Below, piece by piece: positions 54,670-64,000 of a stretch of DNA of 64,000 nt (its first letter is position 1; each line of letters opens with the position of its first letter). The notes under the pieces are model-generated. The model was not told the origin of the DNA, made no database searches, and saw nothing but the letters and a program-made list of their open reading frames with translations. Made by a program: the position numbers and the translations under genes. Origin of the DNA: Pontiellaceae bacterium B12219 (GTDB lineage: Bacteria; Verrucomicrobiota; Kiritimatiellia; Kiritimatiellales; Pontiellaceae); contig JARNMJ010000007.1 of NCBI GenBank assembly GCA_029432795.1, forward strand, positions 55,124 through 119,123, read 5' to 3'.

Positions 54670-54769
54670 GCGGCTTTAGAGTTGAATAATTTACATTCAT
54701 TTCCCAGTCCCGGTAAATTTATCCCGGGGATAATGTGTACGGTATTTGTCCCCTTTCGGGGGTGCATTC

Positions 54770-54798
54770 TTGACATATCGGGCACTTTCAAATAGACA
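54770..54798 (+). promoter_or_regulatory. Candidate promoter of the isocitrate dehydrogenase gene
   Basis: TTGACA (54770-54775) and TAGACA (54793-54798) are separated by 17 bp. The -35 is perfect, the -10 only partly matches. A small CCCC/GGGG hairpin lies just upstream (54749-54763). The rest of 54670-54844 shows nothing else. Confidence 0.5.
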
Positions 54799-54841
54799 CT
54801 TCAGCTCAATTTTTAATGAACCCCAGAGAATCGGAATATAA

Positions 54842-57037
<2,196 letters not shown>

Positions 57038-57057
57038 AGATCTTCTTAAAGAATGAC

Positions 57058-57085
57058 TTGAACGGAGAAATAGCGAACCTATAAT
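57058..57085 (+). promoter_or_regulatory. Sigma-70-type promoter of leuCD
   Basis: TTGAAC (57058-57063), 16 bp, TATAAT (57080-57085). The -10 is perfect. A short inverted pair CGAAC/GTTCG flanks the -10 and might be an operator. Confidence 0.65.
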
Positions 57086-57116
57086 CCGCCGTTCGTTTAA
57101 ATAATAGGTAAATATT

Positions 57117-58517
57117 ATGGGAAAAACACTGTTCGAAAAAATCTGGGATAAGCATGTCGTCAAGGAATTACCTGGCGGGGAAGTGCTTCTCTATATCGAT
57201 CGTCACCTTGTTCACGAAGTAACGAGTCCGCAGGCCTTTGAAGGGTTGCGTCTGAATAACCGCCCGGTTCGTCATCCGGAACTGACCTTTGCAACCACGG
57301 ATCACAACGTGCCGACCGACAGCCGTTCGGAAATCACCGATCCGATTGCCAAAGCACAGGTGGATGCGCTGGAAAAAAACTGTGCGGATTTTGACATCAC
57401 CTTCTACGGTATGAAATCGGAAAAGCAGGGCGTTGTGCACATCATCGGGCCGGAACAGGGCATCACGTTGCCGGGAACCACGGTGGTTTGCGGCGACTCG
57501 CACACGGCAACACACGGCGCATTTGGAGCCATTGCTTTCGGGATCGGCACCTCGGAAGTGGAACACGTGCTTGCCACGCAGACTCTGCGCCAGAGCAAAC
57601 CCAAACAATATAAGGTTGAGTTTAAAGGAAAGATCCCGACCGGCGTAACGGCCAAGGACCTGGTGCTGGAACTCTGTGGCGAAATCGGAACCGCCGGGGG
57701 AACAGGCTGTGCCTTTGAGTTCTGCGGTGAAGCCATTGAATCGCTTTCCATGGAAGGTCGTCTGACCATCTGCAACATGGCGATTGAAGCCGGCGCCCGT
57801 TCAGGACTGATTGCTCCGGATGCGATCACGGTGGATTACATCACCGCAGAAGACCGCCCGTTTGCGCCTAAAGGCGAAAAGCTGGATGAAGCCATTAAAT
57901 ACTGGGCAACGCTTTTCTCCGACGACGATGCCGTATTCGATAAAACACTCGTGATCGACGTTGAAAAGCTGGAACCGCAGGTGACCTGGGGAACCAGTCC
58001 CGGAATGGTGACCGGTGTAAACAGCACTGTACCGGAACTCGATGCCGTTCCCGGATATGCGCCGGAAGATGTTCGGGCCGCTCTTGATTATATGGGCCTC
58101 GAACCGGGCGAAAAAATGACGGATATCAAAATCGATACCGTTTTCATCGGAAGCTGCACTAATGGTCGAATTGAAGATCTGCGCGCTGCTGCGAAAGTGA
58201 TGGAAGGCAAGCAGGTTGCCGACGGTTTACGTGTGCTCGTCGTTCCGGGCTCTGAAAAAGTCCGCCACGAAGCGGAAAAAGAGGGCCTGCATGAAGTGTT
58301 CAAGGCGGCCGGTGCCGATTGGCGTTTTGCCGGTTGCAGCATGTGTCTGGCCATGAACCCCGATAAACTGAAGGATAAGGAGCGGTGCGCTTCAACGTCC
58401 AACCGAAACTTTGAAGGACGTCAGGGACGCGGCGGTCGTACGCATCTCGTAAGCCCGGCCATGGCCGCAGCTGCAGCCATCAACGGTCATTTCGTTGACG
58501 TAAGGGAGATCATCTAA
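57117..58517 (+). CDS. leuC: 3-isopropylmalate dehydratase large subunit
   Basis: 466 residues, matching E. coli LeuC in length. The 4Fe-4S cysteines appear in [11 protein letters not shown] (~345) and [11 protein letters not shown] (~407 and 410). Other marks are [24 protein letters not shown] and [15 protein letters not shown]. With LeuD it isomerises 2-isopropylmalate to 3-isopropylmalate in leucine synthesis. leuA and leuB are not in the window. The stop overlaps the leuD ATG by one base. Confidence 0.96.
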   Translation: MGKTLFEKIWDKHVVKELPGGEVLLYIDRHLVHEVTSPQAFEGLRLNNRPVRHPELTFATTDHNVPTDSRSEITDPIAKAQVDALEKNCADFDITFYGMKSEKQGVVHIIGPEQGITLPGTTVVCGDSHTATHGAFGAIAFGIGTSEVEHVLATQTLRQSKPKQYKVEFKGKIPTGVTAKDLVLELCGEIGTAGGTGCAFEFCGEAIESLSMEGRLTICNMAIEAGARSGLIAPDAITVDYITAEDRPFAPKGEKLDEAIKYWATLFSDDDAVFDKTLVIDVEKLEPQVTWGTSPGMVTGVNSTVPELDAVPGYAPEDVRAALDYMGLEPGEKMTDIKIDTVFIGSCTNGRIEDLRAAAKVMEGKQVADGLRVLVVPGSEKVRHEAEKEGLHEVFKAAGADWRFAGCSMCLAMNPDKLKDKERCASTSNRNFEGRQGRGGRTHLVSPAMAAAAAINGHFVDVREII

Positions 58518-59137
58518 TGGAAAAATTTACTACATTCAAGGGCATTGTTTGTGCCGTGGATCGCGCTAACATCGATACCGATGCGCTGATTCCGAAAGAG
58601 CATCTGAAATCAATCAAGCGTACCGGATTCGGTCCGGCGCTGTTTTCAGACTGGCGGTATAATGATGACGGGTCCGATAACCCGGCGTTTGCATTGAATC
58701 AGCCTAAGGCGGCCGGTGCCTCCATTCTGGTTGGACGGAACAACTTCGGCTGCGGTTCGAGTCGTGAGCATGCGGTATGGGCCGTAGCTCAGCAGGGCTT
58801 CCGTGTGGTGATTGCTCCGATTGAAGGCGACCTCCCGGGCTTTGCCGACATCTTCCGCAATAACTGTGCGAAGAACGGCGTGCTGACGATTCAGTTGGAC
58901 AGTGCGGAAGTGGATCAGATTTTTGAAATGGCAGCACAGGATAAACCGCTGGAAGCCACCGTGAATCTGGAAGACCAGAAAGTAACCTTCAGCGATGTCG
59001 AATTTTCGTTTGAAGTTGATCCGGCCGTGAAGGATAAACTGCTTCAGGGACTGGACGATATCGCTGAGTCGTTGTTGTCGGAAGCCGATATTACCCGCTT
59101 CGAAATCAACCACGATGCGCAGATGGTCAACGCTTAA
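58517..59137 (+). CDS. leuD: 3-isopropylmalate dehydratase small subunit
   Basis: 206 residues with the small-subunit marks: NIDTDALIPKEHLK (~19-32), GRNNFGCGSSREHAVWA (~73-89, the substrate-binding Ser-Arg loop) and FADIFRNNCAKNGVL. It forms the swivelling domain of isopropylmalate isomerase with LeuC. Overlaps leuC by one base (TAATG). An exact palindrome and then a terminator follow the stop. Confidence 0.96.
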   Translation: MEKFTTFKGIVCAVDRANIDTDALIPKEHLKSIKRTGFGPALFSDWRYNDDGSDNPAFALNQPKAAGASILVGRNNFGCGSSREHAVWAVAQQGFRVVIAPIEGDLPGFADIFRNNCAKNGVLTIQLDSAEVDQIFEMAAQDKPLEATVNLEDQKVTFSDVEFSFEVDPAVKDKLLQGLDDIAESLLSEADITRFEINHDAQMVNA

Positions 59138-59139
59138 TC

Positions 59140-59156
59140 TTTCCAGTCGCTGGAAA
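59140..59156. repeat. 17-bp palindrome, exact copy, intergenic
   Basis: TTTCCAG-TCG-CTGGAAA, 2 bp after the leuD stop; untranslated. Confidence 0.85.
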
Positions 59157-59172
59157 AACGGCTACAAAGAGA

Positions 59173-59198
59173 GCTTCCAATTTCTGGAAGCCTTTTTT
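59173..59198 (+). terminator. Rho-independent terminator after leuD
   Basis: GCTTCCA / TGGAAGC with a 5-nt loop, then C and TTTTTT. The stem itself fits the 17-bp palindrome pattern with symmetrical end changes, so the terminator may have arisen from a copy. Confidence 0.85.
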
Positions 59199-59211
59199 GT
59201 ATATAGACACC

Positions 59212-60318
59212 ATGAAAAATTATCTGACAGCATCAATTTCTGAATCCGCCGTTCGGCATAACATTGCATTAATTCGCGGTTTAATCGGCGACGGGGTTAA
59301 ACTCTGTCCGGTCGTGAAAGACGACTGTTACGGCCATGGCATGGATGTGCTTTATCCCGTATTGGCAGAACTCACAGACGGCTTCGGCGTGGCATCGCCG
59401 CCGGAAGCGTTGGCCTTGCGCGAAAAAGGATATCACGGTTTTATTCTGTGTTTTCTTTCAGCTTATTTTGACGATTTCAAAGTCCAGGACGAACTGGTCT
59501 GGCAGGAGATTACGCAAACCGTCATGTCCAAGTCGGCGCTGGCCTCCATTCAGGCGGCCGCTATTCGGGTTGGAAAACCGGCGAAGGTTCATCTGAAGGT
59601 GGATACCGGGATGGGGCGCCTGGGGGTGCCTGCAAGTCAGGCGGTTGATTTAATCAATACGATTCATGAGTGTGCAGAAGTAAACCTGACCGGGGTCTAT
59701 ACGCACTTTGCAACAGCGGATGAAGCGGACCGGGCGGATACCTTCAAGCAGTTGGAACTGTTCAAATCCATTCTTCCATCCTCTGGAAATCTGATCTGCC
59801 ACGCTGCCAATTCCGCGGCAACGATTGATTTGGCTGAAACCTATTTCGATATGGTTCGTCCGGGGATTGCGGTTTACGGATGCAATGCAACCGAGCATGT
59901 GCAGAATATCGTGGGCTTAAGGCCGTGTATGTCGGTAAAAGCCAAGCTGATTGCTGTGAAGCATATGCGCAAAGGAAGCCGCAGCGGATACGGACTTACG
60001 CATGAATACGATCGCGACAGCCGGGTCGGTGTGGTTCCCATTGGATACGGCGACGGTTATTTCCGAAACCTCTCCAACAAAGCGGTGGTACGCATCCACG
60101 GCAGCGATGCTCCCGTGTGCGGTATTGTTTCCATGGATCAGATGACGGTGGACGTAACGGACATTCCGGACGCAAAAGTAGGCGATGAGGTGGAGGTGAT
60201 TTCTTCCGATCCGGCCGCGCCGAACTGCGTTGAAAATCTGGCCCGGCTGGCCGGTACCATTCCGTACGAAATCACCTGTCATCTCGGCCACAATATGCGG
60301 CATCAACTGGTGGGTTAA
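59212..60318 (+). CDS. alr: Alanine racemase
   Basis: 368 residues from the ATG at 59212; the frame opens at 59197 inside the terminator. The PLP-binding Lys36 sits in PVVKDDCYGHG, where most homologues read KANAYGHG; the catalytic Tyr is in RSGYGLTHEY (~257), and VSMDQMTVDVT follows. It converts L- and D-alanine for peptidoglycan. No Shine-Dalgarno is visible; the leader after the upstream T run is only ~14 nt, so a leaderless or near-leaderless mRNA is possible. Converges with the minus-strand membrane protein, overlapping by 4 bp. Confidence 0.92.
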   Translation: MKNYLTASISESAVRHNIALIRGLIGDGVKLCPVVKDDCYGHGMDVLYPVLAELTDGFGVASPPEALALREKGYHGFILCFLSAYFDDFKVQDELVWQEITQTVMSKSALASIQAAAIRVGKPAKVHLKVDTGMGRLGVPASQAVDLINTIHECAEVNLTGVYTHFATADEADRADTFKQLELFKSILPSSGNLICHAANSAATIDLAETYFDMVRPGIAVYGCNATEHVQNIVGLRPCMSVKAKLIAVKHMRKGSRSGYGLTHEYDRDSRVGVVPIGYGDGYFRNLSNKAVVRIHGSDAPVCGIVSMDQMTVDVTDIPDAKVGDEVEVISSDPAAPNCVENLARLAGTIPYEITCHLGHNMRHQLVG

Positions 60319-60899
60319 GAACTCAGCTTTTCGGAAGCATTCCGGAAATTCCGGGCACAGTCCGGGCAGATGCAGTGGCTGAATTCCATTTTAGTATGTG
60401 CTTTCAGATAGGCATCAATGGACTGCCAAATCCCCTCATCGTCCTGAATCTTTTTACAGCCACTGCACATATTATGAATGCCGCCGAGCTCCTGCACTTT
60501 TCCTAAAGTGCGCTGCAACTGGTGGTTGGTTTCCTCCAGTTCGGCTTGTTTGCGGCGCAAGCTGAGGTTTTCGCGACGCATGTAACCGATTCCCAGAACG
60601 AGAATGATCTGAAGGCCGAGATAGGCCGGAGTACTGGCAAAATGTGTGTAGCTGGCGGAAACCTGAAACTGCTGATAAATCCAGGCGGTGAGAGGAACCA
60701 GCAGAACCGTTGCAATGATTCCCTGAACAGTGCCCAGCAGCCAGGTAACCAGTCCGACAATACCAATGCCCAGGATAAAGTAGGGGCGGTCAGGCGGGGC
60801 GACATAGCGTAATACCGCCAGATACCCCGCCAACGATGCAATGGCTGTAATCAGTCTGACTGTTCGGTTCATTCTCTGTTTTCCCGCAGTGAGCTCCAT
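60315..60899 (-). CDS. Membrane protein with a cysteine-cluster C-terminal module
   Basis: 194 residues. Four predicted helices between ~14 and 105 (LITAIASLAGYLAVL, YFILGIGIVGLVTWLLGTV, IIATVLLVPLTAWIY, LGLQIILVLGIGYM), a coiled-coil (~107-135, LRRKQAELEETNHQLQRTL), then CSGCKKIQDDEGIWQSIDAY and HCICPDCARNF. That last module, with two CxxC pairs, is often found at the end of histidine kinases and response regulators, where it probably binds zinc. Here the membrane part stands in place of a sensor without a kinase. Role unknown. Start is 60899 or 60872. Confidence 0.65.
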   Translation of the reverse strand: MELTAGKQRMNRTVRLITAIASLAGYLAVLRYVAPPDRPYFILGIGIVGLVTWLLGTVQGIIATVLLVPLTAWIYQQFQVSASYTHFASTPAYLGLQIILVLGIGYMRRENLSLRRKQAELEETNHQLQRTLGKVQELGGIHNMCSGCKKIQDDEGIWQSIDAYLKAHTKMEFSHCICPDCARNFRNASEKLSS

Positions 60900-60902
60900 C
60901 CA

Positions 60903-61952
60903 TTAAGGATATTGCCCTGCAGTCGCAAGAGATATGCCAGAATCCAGGCCGAACATCAGGTTCATATTCTGCATCGCATTGCCGGCCTGACCTTTCATCA
61001 GGTTGTCGATGTGGGAAATAATCCGCAACCGGTTGTTCCGTTCATCCACATCCACAGTCAGGCTGCAGTAGTTGGTTCCCCGAATGTCAGCAATACTGGC
61101 CGGTGTTTTTGCATCCTGTATCCGTACAAATTTATTATTCCGATTGAACTCGCGGTAGATTTCAACCACTTCATCCGCTTTCTGCCCATCCAGGGTGGCG
61201 TAGAGACAGGACATAATACCCCGGCAGACCGGAACGACCTGCGCGGTAAAGGTGATCTGCACATCGTCATTGCCCAGCAGTCCGAGTTCCTGCTCAATTT
61301 CCACCACATGCTGATGACCTGCCAGTTTATAGGCATTCATGTTGTCGTAGCGGTTCGGGTAGTGAAACGCGGCATTCGGTTTTTTCCCAGCACCGGAAAC
61401 GCCTGTTTTACAATCGGCAATAATGCTTTTGGGATCAATGATGCCCGCCGCAACCGCCGGAGCAAGACCCAGAATGCAGCTCACCGCAAAACAGCCGGGA
61501 TTTCCCACAATGTTCTGGGTTTCCGTAATATCATGCAGTTCTGCAAGACCGTAGACGGTTTCGCTCAGCAGGGCCGGTGCCTTATGGACCGGGTCCCGCC
61601 CGATAAAGTTGGCATATTCGGCATACCGCTCGGTTGAGCCGAAACGAAAGTCGCCGCTGTAGTCAATCACCTTGGCGCCGCGGGCCAGCTCGTCGGCGGC
61701 CGTCTGCATGCCAACGCCATCCGGCGTGGAGAAAAAGACCACATCATAGGGCTCTGCATTTTTAGGATCATCCGGAGAGACAATCACATCATCGCAAAAG
61801 CCGCGCAGGTGGGGAAAAACATCGCTCATTTTTCGGCCGGTATCCGACAGACTGACCAGACAGCCGATCTCTGCTTCCGGATGTTTCAGCAATAATTCCG
61901 TAATTCCTACGCCGCCGTATCCGCCGGCTCCAACAACTTTCGCTTTAATCAT
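60903..61952 (-). CDS. argC: N-acetyl-gamma-glutamyl-phosphate reductase
   Basis: 349 residues. NADP-binding GAGGYGGVGITELL (~8-21), the active-site Cys in NPGCFAVSC (~149), and the downstream AGKKPNAAFHYPN and GHQHVVEIEQELG blocks. It reduces acetylglutamyl phosphate in arginine synthesis. The other arg genes are not in view. Start ATG follows CAGGAG. It may be co-transcribed with the membrane protein 3 bp downstream. Divergent from the phosphoesterase. Confidence 0.95.
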   Translation of the reverse strand: MIKAKVVGAGGYGGVGITELLLKHPEAEIGCLVSLSDTGRKMSDVFPHLRGFCDDVIVSPDDPKNAEPYDVVFFSTPDGVGMQTAADELARGAKVIDYSGDFRFGSTERYAEYANFIGRDPVHKAPALLSETVYGLAELHDITETQNIVGNPGCFAVSCILGLAPAVAAGIIDPKSIIADCKTGVSGAGKKPNAAFHYPNRYDNMNAYKLAGHQHVVEIEQELGLLGNDDVQITFTAQVVPVCRGIMSCLYATLDGQKADEVVEIYREFNRNNKFVRIQDAKTPASIADIRGTNYCSLTVDVDERNNRLRIISHIDNLMKGQAGNAMQNMNLMFGLDSGISLATAGQYP

Positions 61953-62041
61953 GATGTGCTCCTGTCAAAAATGAAGGCAAAAACCTAAACCACCCTCTGA
62001 TGTGAATCGACACAAAACTTCATATATGACAGCTTAACCCT

Positions 62042-62530
62042 ATGAAAATCGGCATTTTATCAGACACACACGGCAATCTTTCCATCACGGAAAAATGCGC
62101 TGATGTTTTTCGGAAATCGAGGGTAACCGCCATATTTCACTGCGGTGACATCGGATCGTTCGACGTGCTCAAAAAGCTGGGCGAATTAAACATGCCCGTT
62201 CATGCCGTGCTGGGAAATGTGGACCGGTTTTCCAACGATTGGAAATTTGCTCCCCGGCCGGAAGGGCTTCAGCTGCATGGGCGCTTCGGCGATATCACCC
62301 TCGTCGGAAAACGGATTGCCCTGTTGCACAGCGACGACCGGGCCCGTTTCAATGCCTGCGTAGAAAGCGGAGATTATGATTTTGTATTCACCGGCCATTC
62401 CCACGAATTCCATGATGTGATGCATAAAAACACCCGTTGCATTAATCCCGGAACCGCCGGCCGCGGAGCCCCCAACGCCTGCGCGGTGCTGGACTTGGAA
62501 GGTGGAGTGCTGGAGCAGATCGTTCTCTAA
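62042..62530 (+). CDS. YfcE/MJ0936-family metallophosphoesterase
   Basis: 162 residues: LSDTHGN (6-12), HCGDIGS (~38-44), LGNVDR (~58-63) and GHSHE (~120), INPGTAG at the end; all metal ligands are present. Family members are phosphodiesterases of uncertain natural substrate. No clear RBS. Residues FSNDWKF after LGNVDR come from an exact copy of the 17-bp palindrome, lengthening a surface loop. Confidence 0.88.
   Translation: MKIGILSDTHGNLSITEKCADVFRKSRVTAIFHCGDIGSFDVLKKLGELNMPVHAVLGNVDRFSNDWKFAPRPEGLQLHGRFGDITLVGKRIALLHSDDRARFNACVESGDYDFVFTGHSHEFHDVMHKNTRCINPGTAGRGAPNACAVLDLEGGVLEQIVL
62229..62245. repeat. 17-bp palindrome, exact copy, inside phosphoesterase gene
   Basis: TTTCCAA-CGA-TTGGAAA; gives S-N-D-W-K in the gene frame. 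Confidence 0.85.
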
Positions 62531-62558
62531 GAAGAGGGTTGATCAAGCTGGATGGCCC

Positions 62559-62611
62559 GGTTCCACCCGGACTTCCTGAGAATCTGTTCGGTGAAAAGTC
62601 GGGGTGGAACC
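62559..62611. repeat. Imperfect inverted repeat between phosphoesterase and ald
   Basis: GGTTCCACCCGGACTT (62559-62574) and AAGTCGGGGTGGAACC (62596-62611) pair at 15 of 16 positions. It lies between convergent genes and may act as a bidirectional terminator or be a dispersed repeat. Confidence 0.65.
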
Positions 62612-62623
62612 CGACCCTCCATT

Positions 62624-63718
62624 TTAGTTTCCAAGGTCTGGAAAGGCGGCTTTGACCGCGTTGCAGGTAATCATTCCGTCGCGCATGTTTAACGCAGATT
62701 TCCGACCGGGACTTTTTTTCAGGAATCCATCCAATCCAAGCTGCGCCAGTTCCCGGCAAAAACTCAGTGTGGCGTTGCAGAGCGCCTGACTGCTGGTTCG
62801 TCCGACCGCCCCGGGCATATTGGTGACGCAATAGTGAACGACTTCGTCGACCACATAGACCGGTTTTGAATGAGTGGTCGGTTTGCTGGTTTCGCAGCAC
62901 CCTCCCTGATCGATGCAGACGTCTACAATCACGGATCCCTTTTTCATTTTAGAAACGAGTGCACGGGTAATCAGTTTCGGAGCCAGTGCTCCGGGAATCA
63001 GGACGGAACCCACGACGAGGTCGGCCAGCTTGGCATAGTGTTCAATGGCATGGGGCTCGCAGAACACGGTGGTGACGTTTGGCGGCATGATTTCGTCGAG
63101 CTGGCGCAGACGATCCAGATTAATATCCATGATGGTTACATTGGCACCGAGCCCGGCGGCCACTTTTGCCGCGTTGGAACCCACCACGCCGGCACCGAGA
63201 ATCAGCACGTCCGCCGGGGCCACCCCGGGAACACCGCCCAGTAGAATGCCGCGGCCCATCATCGGTTTTTCCAGACACTTGGCACCTTCCTGGATGGACA
63301 GCTTGCCCGCCACCTCGCTCATCGGGGTGAGCAGGGGAAGGCGTCCGGACGTATCCGACAGGGTTTCGTAGGCCACGGCGGATATCTGTTTTTCCAGACA
63401 TTGGACCGTCAGCTCTCGCGAGCTGGCAAAATGGAAATAGCAGAACAGAATCTGATCCTTCTGCATGCGGTTGATTTCTTCCGGCTGCGGTTCCTTCACC
63501 TTTACAATCATTTCCGAACGTTGGAAAAGTTCGTCGGCGGTATCGACCACTTCGGCACCCACGGCGGAAAAATCATGATTACTGAACCCGCTTCCGAGCC
63601 CGGCATATTTTTCAATCAGGACCGTGTGTCCGTCCTGAATTAGCAACTGTGCACCAACCGGCAGTATCGCCACCCGGTATTCATCCGACTTCACTTCCCG
63701 CGGAACGCCGATAATCAT
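62624..63718 (-). CDS. ald: Alanine dehydrogenase
   Basis: 364 residues. Start IGVPREVKSDEYRVA, catalytic Lys and His regions (MIVKVKEPQPEE; FCYFHFASS), NAD-binding LILGAGVVGSNAAK (~170-183), VDVCIDQGGCCETS and TNMPGAVGRTSS. It reversibly deaminates L-alanine to pyruvate, linking alr to the E1 complex. The last codons (FPDLGN) are an exact palindrome copy and two weaker copies lie inside (63391, 63511), making this gene unusually rich in the element. RBS AAGGAGT. Confidence 0.94.
   Translation of the reverse strand: MIIGVPREVKSDEYRVAILPVGAQLLIQDGHTVLIEKYAGLGSGFSNHDFSAVGAEVVDTADELFQRSEMIVKVKEPQPEEINRMQKDQILFCYFHFASSRELTVQCLEKQISAVAYETLSDTSGRLPLLTPMSEVAGKLSIQEGAKCLEKPMMGRGILLGGVPGVAPADVLILGAGVVGSNAAKVAAGLGANVTIMDINLDRLRQLDEIMPPNVTTVFCEPHAIEHYAKLADLVVGSVLIPGALAPKLITRALVSKMKKGSVIVDVCIDQGGCCETSKPTTHSKPVYVVDEVVHYCVTNMPGAVGRTSSQALCNATLSFCRELAQLGLDGFLKKSPGRKSALNMRDGMITCNAVKAAFPDLGN
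62628..62644. repeat. 17-bp palindrome, exact copy, at the ald C-terminus
   Basis: TTTCCAA-GGT-CTGGAAA; minus-strand frame gives F-P-D-L-G-N just before the stop. Confidence 0.85.
63511..63527. repeat. 17-bp palindrome, one mismatch, inside ald
   Basis: TTTCCGA-ACG-TTGGAAA; minus-strand frame gives F-Q-R-S-E. Confidence 0.7.
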
Positions 63719-63752
63719 AGAAAGACTCCTTTTTTTGACAGGATAACAGGAT

Positions 63753-63910
63753 TTACGGGATCTTTTTTAAGGTTCTTATCTTTCGCTTAATATCAACTTG
63801 ATCCGGTCCAAAGTTAATCAGTAGTCCGGTATCAATGCCTGTGGATACGAGATAATTAACAAGTTGCACTTCATGGGCATTCACCAATCGGGAAACCGAC
63901 TTGAGTTCTA
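63753..63910 (-). pseudogene. GxxExxY protein, 3' remnant
   Basis: The last ~52 residues of a GxxExxY (PD-(D/E)XK-like) protein, with LELKSVSRLVNAHEVQLVNY and GLLINFGPDQVDIKRKIR, ending in a TAA at 63753-63755. The reading frame is cut at 63910, where transposase sequence begins. The CAGGATAACAGGAT repeat downstream (63739-63752) is the sort often seen next to these genes. Function of the family is unknown. Confidence 0.75.
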
Positions 63911-64000
63911 GTGTCCTGATTCATAAATAGGTTTATTTAACTTCGTTCTGGCCCGATTGATTTTTTCCAAGATGTCTTTGCCTTTGGCAACCCAGCGATA
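63908..64000 (-). mobile_element. Insertion sequence end with transposase C-terminus, IS630-like
   Basis: The minus strand is open from the window edge to a TAG at 63908-63910 and gives 30 residues (YRWVAKGKDILEKINRARTK and on), a pattern like the last helix of IS630-family transposases. The stop codon spans a TA at 63909-63910, and IS630 elements insert at TA. Most of the element lies beyond the right edge, so the family is only probable. Confidence 0.5.

Overview
The window looks like a chromosomal segment of a PVC-superphylum bacterium, most likely a marine polysaccharide-degrading Kiritimatiellota (Pontiella-like). This is inferred from gene content only: a fused E1 alpha/beta 2-oxoacid dehydrogenase, a PEP-CTERM protein, several very large secreted modular proteins (CotH, lamin-tail, F5/8 type C), a GH29 fucosidase, two GHL15-like putative glycoside hydrolases and a TonB-like/vWA-like protein. 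No rRNA, tRNA or CRISPR array was seen.

Layout. 1-13.5 kb is central carbon metabolism on the + strand: the 3' end of lpdA, fused E1, a PHP-domain protein, an SrlD-like SDR, a SorE-like zinc dehydrogenase, pyrophosphatase, a rhamnulokinase-type FGGY kinase, transketolase, a phosphohexomutase and uppP. The kinase/SorE-like/SrlD-like trio suggests a PTS-free route from a 1-phosphoketose through a hexitol phosphate to fructose 6-phosphate. 13.7-15.6 kb holds a secreted RTX/C39-like protein. 15.7-20.8 kb is a riboflavin cluster (FMN riboswitch, ribBA, ribH, ribD, ribE) with nusB and ftsY embedded. 20.8-29.9 kb carries envelope and transport genes (YibQ-like deacetylase, SDR, lipoproteins, two CNNM proteins, esterase, K+-channel-like protein, amidase). 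29.98-31.7 kb is a TPP riboswitch with thiC.

31.8-54.7 kb is an accessory region. A two-component system whose sensor has an extracellular discoidin-like part diverges from a run of secreted proteins. Three of these, possibly four, share an unassigned module. They are followed by two related GHL15 proteins, a GH29 fucosidase, a TonB/vWA-like protein, an esterase pseudogene with three separate lesions, and a protein of about 2,205 residues with CotH and lamin-tail domains.

54.8-63.7 kb returns to housekeeping metabolism: monomeric isocitrate dehydrogenase, leuCD, alr, argC, a YfcE-like phosphoesterase and ald. The right edge holds a GxxExxY gene remnant cut by what looks like an IS630-type transposase end.

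The most striking unexplained signal is a dispersed 17-bp palindrome, TTTCCAR-N3-YTGGAAA. It has eight exact copies and about ten near copies, lies both between and inside genes, and is nearly absent from the accessory region. A second signal is a set of intergenic arrays with 7-bp periodicity, each with a different unit sequence, several arranged as inverted arms.
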